5,365 bases of DNA from Prevotellaceae bacterium (GTDB lineage: Bacteria; Bacteroidota; Bacteroidia; Bacteroidales; UBA932): positions 1-5,365 of the forward strand of contig JAITAP010000196.1 of assembly GCA_031284065.1 (NCBI GenBank), written 5' to 3'. The position numbers and the translations under genes were made by a program. Shown here in pieces: positions 1-4,705 of the stretch. The notes beneath the pieces are model-generated. The model saw only the letters and a list, made by a program, of their open reading frames with translations, had not been told where the DNA came from and made no database searches. The number at the start of each line of letters is the position of its first letter. Position 1 is the stretch's first letter.

Positions 1-733
1 CAAAGGGAACGTCCGCTCCCGTGCTCTTTTCCATCTCCGCAGCGCCCTGCACCAGCGCGGCAACGTCAATGCCGGCGCAGGCAATGGGCAGCAAGCCCAC
101 CGGCGTGAGCACGGAGAACCGTCCGCCCACGTCGTCGGGGATGACGAAAGTTTTGTAGCCCTCCTTGTCTGCCATAGCGCGCAAAGCGCCGCGCGACTTG
201 TCGGTAATGGCGACGATGCGATTTTTTGCCTCGCTCTTGCCGCAGGTTTGCTCAATAAAATTTTTTATGATGCGGAACGCCAGCGCCGGTTCGGTGGTAG
301 TGCCCGACTTGGAAATGACGATGCACGAAACGGATTTGCCCTGCAAGGTTTCCATCAGCTCAAACAGGTAATCCTCGCCAATGTTTTGCCCGGCAAACAG
401 CACCAGCGGCGATTTTCGCCTGCTCTTGTCCCGCAGCGTATCGAAGGTGTGCGACAGAGCGTCGATAACGGCCTTTGCGCCCAAGTATGAGCCGCCAATG
501 CCGATAACCACCACCACATCTGCGTTGGCGCTCAGCTTGGCGGCGGCGTCTTTTATGTCGGCTATTTCGGCTGCCGAAATAGAGGTCGGCAGGTTGAGCC
601 AGCCCAAAAAGTCGCTCCCCTTTCCGTTGCCCGCGTGAAGCGTGCGAAGAGCGTCAACGGCTTTGCCTTGCAGCGATTGCAGCTCGGCAAGGCTCACGGC
701 GCCCAGTGTTTTTGAAATGTCTAAATGTAGCAT
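1..733 (-). CDS. pgi: Glucose-6-phosphate isomerase, N-terminal part (gene cut by window edge)
   Basis: Interconverts glucose 6-phosphate and fructose 6-phosphate in cytoplasmic glycolysis and gluconeogenesis. The reading frame is open from an ATG (complement of 731-733) to the left edge, giving 244 codons; bacterial short-form enzymes are about 450 residues, so a little over half is present. Visible family marks are FLGWLNLP (residues 42-49), the sugar-phosphate-binding loop GIGGSYLGAKA (78-88), SKSGTTTEPA (141-150) of the first SIS domain, and DDVGGRFSVLTPVGL (200-214), which matches the classic PGI signature. The start is chosen because the protein then begins as relatives do, a few residues before the first helix. 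No Shine-Dalgarno is seen; the leader is AT-rich. It lies 48 nt downstream of the Rpn-family gene on the same strand. No TAnnTTTG promoter is visible in that gap, so readthrough from upstream is possible. Identification is firm from the motifs. Confidence 0.96.
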   Translation of the reverse strand, partial: MLHLDISKTLGAVSLAELQSLQGKAVDALRTLHAGNGKGSDFLGWLNLPTSISAAEIADIKDAAAKLSANADVVVVIGIGGSYLGAKAVIDALSHTFDTLRDKSRRKSPLVLFAGQNIGEDYLFELMETLQGKSVSCIVISKSGTTTEPALAFRIIKNFIEQTCGKSEAKNRIVAITDKSRGALRAMADKEGYKTFVIPDDVGGRFSVLTPVGLLPIACAGIDVAALVQGAAEMEKSTGADVPF

Positions 734-781
734 ATCGTTTTTTTCAGATTAATAATTTGTAAGTACATCGTATGAATTAAT

Positions 782-1807
782 TTATATCTTACCACTTAAA
801 AGTTGCTTTAGCTCTTCAATCATTTTGTGCTGTTCTTTGAGGGTTTTGCCCTGTTTTTCGAAGGCTTTGCCCTGTTTTTCGAGGGCTTTGCCCTGCTTTT
901 CGAGGGTTTTGCCCTGCTCTTCGAGGGTTTTGCCCTGCTCTTCGATTACTTTGCCCTGCTTTTCGATTACTTTGTCCTTTTTTTTGAGGGCTTTGTCCCT
1001 TTCCTTGAGGGCTTCCGCATATTTTTTCTCTACCTCCGATCTCCCCTCCGCTTTGGCGGTGGCAATTTGGCTGAGGTTATGGCTTTTTACGTCCTTGGCG
1101 TAGTTGTACTCAGCTCTCTCTTCCGGCGAGAGGCGGCTGTAGTCCAGAATGTCGCGGGCCTTGAGCAAGCCTTTGGCGGTGAAGTTTTCCCGTATGCGGT
1201 CGTTTTTCAGAAAATATACCCACTCATCTAACGTATTTTTCGCGACATTGTTGAAGTTGTTAATCTTTAGGATGTAGTACTCGGGAAACAGGTCTCCGGC
1301 TACTATCTGCCCAAAAATACGCTGCTGCTCCCGTGAGAGGTGAAGGGTATCGAAGTCGTGCAGCCCCTTAAAACTCGTCTTGCCGTAGTAAACGTAATCT
1401 TTACCCTGTCCAAGATCGAAATAGACTATGTTTATCGAAAATATCTTCTGCAATTTCATGTAGTTGTCGCCCTGCACAAGGCGCTCTACAAGGGATTTGC
1501 TCACGCCGTACAGCATCCGTTGCAGGTAGTCCATTTCAGGGATAAACTGTAGCTCTATCAGGATGACCTCGCCCAGCGTGTTCTCTACGGTAACATCTAC
1601 CCGGTTGAACTTGTCCTTGCTGTGCTCCTTGTTGCTTTCGCTTTCCAGAACGCTGGTTATCGTAACCTGTCGGCCAAGCAGCTCGCTCAAAAAGCCCTCC
1701 ACCACCTCAAAGTTTGCCTTGTTGCGCAGCATCCGCTTCACCGCCCAGTCAAACGATACAAGAGGTCGCTCCGGAGCCTCGTTTTTATTTTTATCCAGCG
1801 TGTCCAT
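782..1807 (-). CDS. Rpn-family PD-(D/E)XK nuclease / putative transposase with heptad-repeat tail
   Basis: A 341-residue protein of the Rpn (recombination-promoting nuclease, PDDEXK_2-type) family. The family opening FDWAVKRML is at residues 19-27. The nuclease core carries RVD with D71, then IELQ with E85 and Q87; the E-x-Q form in place of E-x-K is common in this family. Residues 209-256 (FTAKGLLKAR, LSPEERAEY, ATAKAEGR) match the usual helical region after the nuclease domain. Residues 267-336 are ten heptads of the form L/I-E-K/E-Q-G-K-A/V/T, a long charged probable helix. The start is fixed by an in-frame TGA about 20 nt upstream. Relatives act on DNA, promote RecA-independent recombination, or act as antiphage toxins; which applies here is not shown. 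Sampled lines are near 36% GC against 60% or more in neighbours, hinting at acquisition. It lies between dtd and pgi, co-directional with both. It is often annotated as a transposase, but no terminal repeats are seen. Confidence 0.9.
   Translation of the reverse strand: MDTLDKNKNEAPERPLVSFDWAVKRMLRNKANFEVVEGFLSELLGRQVTITSVLESESNKEHSKDKFNRVDVTVENTLGEVILIELQFIPEMDYLQRMLYGVSKSLVERLVQGDNYMKLQKIFSINIVYFDLGQGKDYVYYGKTSFKGLHDFDTLHLSREQQRIFGQIVAGDLFPEYYILKINNFNNVAKNTLDEWVYFLKNDRIRENFTAKGLLKARDILDYSRLSPEERAEYNYAKDVKSHNLSQIATAKAEGRSEVEKKYAEALKERDKALKKKDKVIEKQGKVIEEQGKTLEEQGKTLEKQGKALEKQGKAFEKQGKTLKEQHKMIEELKQLLSGKI
800..1009 (-). repeat. In-frame 21-bp tandem repeat array encoding heptads
   Basis: Ten consecutive 21-bp units encode residues 267-336 of the Rpn-family protein. 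The six central units (842-967) are nearly identical and encode variants of LEKQGKA; the outer units are more diverged (LKERDKA, LKKKDKV on one side, LKEQHKM, IEELKQL on the other). Each central unit places a hydrophobic residue at position 1, Gln at 4, Gly at 5 and Lys at 6. At DNA level several units contain AGGGC-TTT-GCCCT or a near match, a small inverted repeat. Unit length is a multiple of three, so gain or loss of units would change tail length without breaking the frame. Confidence 0.92.
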
Positions 1808-1813
1808 GACCTG

Positions 1814-1829
1814 ATGATTTTTTAATCAT
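1814..1829 (-). promoter_or_regulatory. AT-rich hairpin just upstream of the Rpn-family start codon
   Basis: In the transcript this reads AUGAUU-AAAA-AAUCAU, a perfect 6-bp stem with a 4-nt loop, ending 6 nt before the Rpn-family AUG. It is weak (mostly A-U pairs) and has no U-run suited to termination on this strand. It could affect ribosome access, or it could be chance in AT-rich sequence. The surrounding 56-nt gap to dtd also holds repeated AAAAATG words. Confidence 0.3.
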
Positions 1830-1863
1830 TTTTGACCATTTTTAACTATTTTGCTTTTCCCGC

Positions 1864-2316
1864 CTACTCTCTCCGCTTGGTGTCTATCCAGATTGTTACC
1901 GGCCCGTCGTTGATGAGCGACACCTGCATGTCTGCGCCAAATTCGCCCGTCCCGACGGGTTTTTGCAGCTCGGCCTGCACCAAGTCCACAAGCTTGTTGT
2001 ACATCGCAACGGCGCACTCCGGCCGCGCGGCCTGAATGTACGAGGGTCTGTTTCCCTTTTTGGTTTGCGCGTGCAGCGTGAACTGGCTTACGATAAGCGC
2101 TTCGCCGCCTACGTCTTGCAGCGACAGGTTCATTACGCCCTGCTCGTCGTCGAAAATGCGCAGGCGCGCCAGCTTTGCCGCGCCCCACAACAAATCCTCT
2201 TCGCTATCAGCCGCCTCAAAGCCAACCAGCGCCAAAAGCCCCTTTCCGGTTTTGGATTTGACAACTCCGCCGATAGTAACCGATGCCTCTAATACTCTTT
2301 GGATTAGCAATCTCAT
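1864..2316 (-). CDS. dtd: D-aminoacyl-tRNA deacylase
   Basis: Cytoplasmic proofreading enzyme that hydrolyses D-amino acids (and mischarged glycine) from tRNA, protecting translation. The protein is 150 residues, the normal length for bacterial Dtd. Its start MRLLIQRVLEASVTIGG matches the family opening, which is why the ATG at 2316 is preferred over an in-frame ATG 14 codons upstream that adds a basic, unconserved extension. Both active-site motifs are present: SQFTL at residues 77-81, followed by the conserved KKGNRPSY stretch (86-93), and the Gly-cisPro motif NDGPVT at 136-141. It is transcribed away from ahcY; a TAnnTTTG motif (complement of 2356-2363) lies about 40 nt upstream of the start. 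The Rpn-family gene follows 56 nt after its TAG stop. No truncation or missing key residue is seen. Confidence 0.96.
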   Translation of the reverse strand: MRLLIQRVLEASVTIGGVVKSKTGKGLLALVGFEAADSEEDLLWGAAKLARLRIFDDEQGVMNLSLQDVGGEALIVSQFTLHAQTKKGNRPSYIQAARPECAVAMYNKLVDLVQAELQKPVGTGEFGADMQVSLINDGPVTIWIDTKRRE

Positions 2317-2355
2317 GCGCTTGCGTTTACGTGCCTGCCGCAAAATTCTAAAACA

Positions 2356-2363
2356 CAAATTTA
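2356..2363 (-). promoter_or_regulatory. Bacteroidota -7 promoter element for dtd
   Basis: On the minus strand this reads TAAATTTG, a perfect match to the Bacteroidota -7 consensus TAnnTTTG. It would give a leader of roughly 35 nt before the dtd ATG at 2316. No good TTTG -33 box is seen at the usual spacing, so the call rests on the -7 box and its position. Confidence 0.5.
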
Positions 2364-2364
2364 C

Positions 2365-2380
2365 AAATAAAATTTTATTT
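2365..2380. repeat. 16-bp perfect AT palindrome between divergent promoters
   Basis: AAATAAAATTTTATTT is a perfect palindrome of 16 bp composed only of A and T. It sits between the -7 motifs of dtd and ahcY, where an operator or an UP-like element could act on both genes. AT-only palindromes also arise by chance in such regions, so function is unproven. Confidence 0.35.
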
Positions 2381-2406
2381 AAGGTGATTATTATTGTAAT
2401 ATAAGC

Positions 2407-2414
2407 TACATTTG
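2407..2414 (+). promoter_or_regulatory. Bacteroidota -7 promoter element for ahcY
   Basis: TACATTTG is a perfect TAnnTTTG -7 match ending 28 nt before the ahcY ATG, predicting a leader of about 20-25 nt. A clear -33 TTTG at the expected distance is not seen. The short leader leaves no room for a SAM or SAH riboswitch between this promoter and the gene. Confidence 0.55.
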
Positions 2415-2442
2415 CACCGTCTAATCATTTAAACTCAATAGT

Positions 2443-3858
2443 ATGTTGATACAGGAAAATCTTCCTTACAAAGTAAAAGATTTGCAGCTTGCGGACTGGG
2501 GCCGGAAAGAAATTGAAATTGCCGAAAAGGAAATGCCGGGCTTGACGTCGCTCCGCGCAAAGTACGGCAAGGCGCAGCCGCTGAAAGGCGTGCGCATTAT
2601 GGGGTCGCTGCACATGACCATCCAAACGGCGGCGCTGATTGAAACGCTCAAGGCGCTGGGAGGCGACGTGCGCTGGTGCAGCTGCAACATATTCTCCACG
2701 CAAGACCACGCCGCCGCCGCCATTGCCGCCGCCGGAACCCCGGTGTTTGCGTGGAAAGGCGAAACGCTGGAGGAGTACTGGTGGTGCACGGCTATGGCGC
2801 TATCGTTTCCAAACGGCAAGGGGCCGCAGCTGATAGTAGATGACGGCGGAGACGCAACGCTACTTATCCACAAAGGTTTTGCCGCCGAAAAGGACGCAAG
2901 CACGCTGAACGCAACGCCCGGCTCCACTGAGGAGGGCGTTATTCTTCAGCTGCTCAAAGACCTCCTCAGGGAGGACGGGCAAAAGTGGCGCCGCACGGTG
3001 GCCGAGTGGAAAGGCGTGAGCGAGGAAACCACCACCGGCGTGCACCGCCTCTACCAAATGCAGGAGCGCGGCGAGTTGCTCGTGCCCGCCATCAACGTGA
3101 ACGACTCGGTAACCAAAAGCAAGTTCGACAACCTCTACGGCTGCCGCGAATCGCTTGCCGACGGAGTAAAGCGCGCGACCGACGTGATGATTGCCGGAAA
3201 GGTAGTGGTAGTATGCGGCTACGGAGACGTGGGCAAGGGATGCGCCAAGTCGATGCGAAGTTACGGGGCGCGCGTTATCGTTACGGAAATTGACCCCATC
3301 TGTGCGCTACAGGCGGCTATGGAGGGATTTGAGGTGAAAACGGTAGAGGACGCGCTGGACGAAGGAAATATCTACGTTACCACCACCGGAAACCGCGACA
3401 TTATTACGCTGGAGCACATTAAAAAAATGAAAGACCAAACCATCGTCTGCAACATTGGGCACTTTGACAACGAAATTCAGGTGGACAAGCTCAACGCGCT
3501 GGCAGGCGTGAAAAAGGTAACCATTAAGCCGCAGGTGGACAAGTACATTTTCCCCGACGGGCACGCCATCTTCCTCTTAGCCGAGGGGCGGCTTGTAAAC
3601 CTTGGCTGCGCAACGGGGCACCCCTCGTTTGTGATGAGCAACTCGTTTACCAACCAAACGCTGGCGCAGATAGAGCTGTGGACAAACAAGGAGCTGAAGG
3701 TAGGCGTTTACACGCTGCCCAAGCATTTGGACGAGGAGGTGGCGCGGCTGCACTTGGAGCAAATTGGCGTAAAGCTCACAACGCTAACCCCCGAACAGGC
3801 GGCGTACATTGGCGTTAAGGCAGGAGGGCCGTACAAGGCGGAACACTACAGGTACTAA
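2443..3858 (+). CDS. ahcY: Adenosylhomocysteinase (S-adenosylhomocysteine hydrolase)
   Basis: NAD-dependent cytoplasmic enzyme that splits S-adenosylhomocysteine into adenosine and homocysteine, removing the product inhibitor of methyltransferases and feeding the methionine cycle. It is 471 residues, typical of bacterial forms carrying the insert near residues 150-190 relative to the animal enzyme. Visible motifs are GSLHMT with H57, the first family signature SCNIFSTQDHAAAA with D88, NVNDSVTKSKFDN (218-230) with K225 and D229 at the catalytic Lys and Asp positions, the NAD-binding loop GYGDVGKG (259-266), and the C-terminal YKAEHYRY whose Lys and Tyr complete the cofactor site of the partner subunit. 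The ATG is preceded by an AT-rich leader without a Shine-Dalgarno, normal for Bacteroidota. It diverges from dtd; gmhA follows after 94 nt. No methionine-cycle partner genes are in the window. Confidence 0.98.
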   Translation: MLIQENLPYKVKDLQLADWGRKEIEIAEKEMPGLTSLRAKYGKAQPLKGVRIMGSLHMTIQTAALIETLKALGGDVRWCSCNIFSTQDHAAAAIAAAGTPVFAWKGETLEEYWWCTAMALSFPNGKGPQLIVDDGGDATLLIHKGFAAEKDASTLNATPGSTEEGVILQLLKDLLREDGQKWRRTVAEWKGVSEETTTGVHRLYQMQERGELLVPAINVNDSVTKSKFDNLYGCRESLADGVKRATDVMIAGKVVVVCGYGDVGKGCAKSMRSYGARVIVTEIDPICALQAAMEGFEVKTVEDALDEGNIYVTTTGNRDIITLEHIKKMKDQTIVCNIGHFDNEIQVDKLNALAGVKKVTIKPQVDKYIFPDGHAIFLLAEGRLVNLGCATGHPSFVMSNSFTNQTLAQIELWTNKELKVGVYTLPKHLDEEVARLHLEQIGVKLTTLTPEQAAYIGVKAGGPYKAEHYRY

Positions 3859-3862
3859 TTTA

Positions 3863-3883
3863 GCTGAAAATTCGCAGCCTTTT
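3863..3883 (+). terminator. Possible weak terminator after ahcY
   Basis: Four bases after the ahcY stop, GCTG and CAGC can pair around an 8-nt loop, followed by CTTTT and then further T-rich sequence. The 4-bp stem is short for an intrinsic terminator, so readthrough into gmhA is plausible. A second small pairing, GGAG with CTCC around 3902-3916, lacks a T-run. Confidence 0.2.
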
Positions 3884-3952
3884 CATTTTGTTGAATTTTT
3901 AGGAGCTGAAATCTCCGGATTGCTCCACCATTCTTAGCTTTTAACTTACACT

Positions 3953-4534
3953 GTGGACAGTATTTCTCAAATAAAAGCCAACTTTGCAGAAGCGGCGCAG
4001 GTGCTGCAAACCTTTGCCGACAGCGAGCAGAATATTGCGAACGTTGACCGCGCGGCAACGCTCATGGCCGAAGCTATTGCCGGAGGCGGAAAAGTAATCT
4101 CGTGCGGCAACGGCGGCTCCATGTGCGACGCCATGCACTTTGCCGAAGAGCTCTCGGGGCGCTTTCGCAACGACAGGCGCGCGCTGCCCGCAGTGGCCGC
4201 GAGCGACGCCTCGCACCTCACCTGCACCGCAAACGACTACGGCTTCGAAAGCGTCTTTTCGCGCTTTGTGGAGGCTTTGGGGCGCAAGGGCGACGTGCTG
4301 CTGGCCATAAGCACCAGCGGAAACTCCGCAAACGTGGTGAAAGCGGTGGAAATTGCCAAGCTGCAAGGCATGTACGCGGTGGGGCTGACCGGAAAAAACG
4401 GCGGAATGATGTCCACCGTTTGCGACGTGAGCATTTGCGTAGCCCACAGCGGCTACGCCGACCGGATACAGGAGGTGCACATTAAGGTTATCCATACGCT
4501 CATACAGCTCATTGAGCAAAAGCTGGGCTTGTAA
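3953..4534 (+). CDS. gmhA: D-sedoheptulose-7-phosphate isomerase (GTG start)
   Basis: Converts sedoheptulose 7-phosphate to D-glycero-D-manno-heptose 7-phosphate, the first step of ADP-heptose supply for lipopolysaccharide core or other surface glycans. It is a 193-residue cytoplasmic SIS-fold protein, almost the same length as the E. coli enzyme. Visible features are the GNGGS loop (52-56), CDAMHFAEELSGRF (58-71) with H62 and E66 at metal/active-site positions, the phosphate loop STSGNSANV (120-128), and GYADRIQEVHIKVIH (167-181) with D170, Q173 and H181 at the conserved catalytic and zinc positions. The start is GTG: an in-frame TAG lies 16 nt upstream, no ATG intervenes, and GTG gives the expected N-terminus. 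No Shine-Dalgarno or full TAnnTTTG box is seen in the 94-nt gap after ahcY. HldE and GmhB, which act next, are not in the window. Close paralogues such as DiaA lack this full residue set. Confidence 0.95.
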   Translation: MDSISQIKANFAEAAQVLQTFADSEQNIANVDRAATLMAEAIAGGGKVISCGNGGSMCDAMHFAEELSGRFRNDRRALPAVAASDASHLTCTANDYGFESVFSRFVEALGRKGDVLLAISTSGNSANVVKAVEIAKLQGMYAVGLTGKNGGMMSTVCDVSICVAHSGYADRIQEVHIKVIHTLIQLIEQKLGL

Positions 4535-4582
4535 AACCGGCGAACGGAGATTTTTACGCATGAAGAACAGCCTAAATCGCGC

Positions 4583-4629
4583 TCGAAGAAAGGGACGGCA
4601 GAGCTGCAAATTTGGAGCGTTTTCTTCGA
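4583..4629 (+). terminator. Inverted repeat after gmhA, possible transcript-end hairpin
   Basis: TCGAAGAAA (4583-4591) and TTTCTTCGA (4621-4629) are perfect 9-bp inverted arms around a 29-nt spacer. The arms lie 49 nt after the gmhA stop. The stem is only moderately GC-rich and no T-run follows, so it is not a textbook intrinsic terminator; it could be a 3'-end protecting hairpin or chance. Confidence 0.25.
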
Positions 4630-4656
4630 AATCAGCAAATGAAGTAAGGGTACAGG

Positions 4657-4664
4657 TAATTTTG
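4657..4664 (+). promoter_or_regulatory. Bacteroidota -7 promoter element for the lipoprotein gene
   Basis: TAATTTTG matches the TAnnTTTG -7 consensus exactly and lies 41 nt upstream of the lipoprotein ATG, predicting a leader of about 35 nt. No clear -33 TTTG is seen at the usual distance. It suggests the lipoprotein gene is transcribed independently of gmhA. Confidence 0.45.
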
Positions 4665-4705
4665 CGCGGCACGAGTGGTAGTTAATATTTAGAGCCATAT
4701 TTGTT

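Noticed and set aside
800..1009. CRISPR-like array
   Set aside because: The repeats are contiguous 21-bp coding units without unique spacers and stay in frame with the nuclease gene.
825..1231. Plus-strand repetitive ORFs with FEGFALL-like or LPCFSR-like repeats
   Set aside because: They are antisense readings of the 21-bp repeat array in the Rpn-family gene. Their repeats follow directly from the heptads, and the opposite strand has the convincing protein family match.
782..1807. Rpn-family gene as an insertion sequence transposase
   Set aside because: Despite the common 'putative transposase' label, no terminal inverted repeats or target-site duplications are visible in the 48- and 56-nt flanks, so no mobile element is called.
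2317..2358. N-terminal extension of Dtd from the ATG at 2358
   Set aside because: The extra 14 residues (MCFRILRQARKRKR) are not part of the Dtd fold, and the predicted -7 motif at 2356-2363 would overlap this start. The ATG at 2316 gives the standard N-terminus.
2381..2442. SAM- or SAH-responsive riboswitch upstream of ahcY
   Set aside because: The leader after the predicted promoter is only about 20-25 nt, too short for any known riboswitch of these classes, and no suitable stem pattern is seen.
3941..4672. 243-codon minus-strand ORF opposite gmhA
   Set aside because: It is a shadow of the GC-rich gmhA coding sequence. Its protein shows no domain, while the plus strand encodes a full GmhA with all conserved residues.
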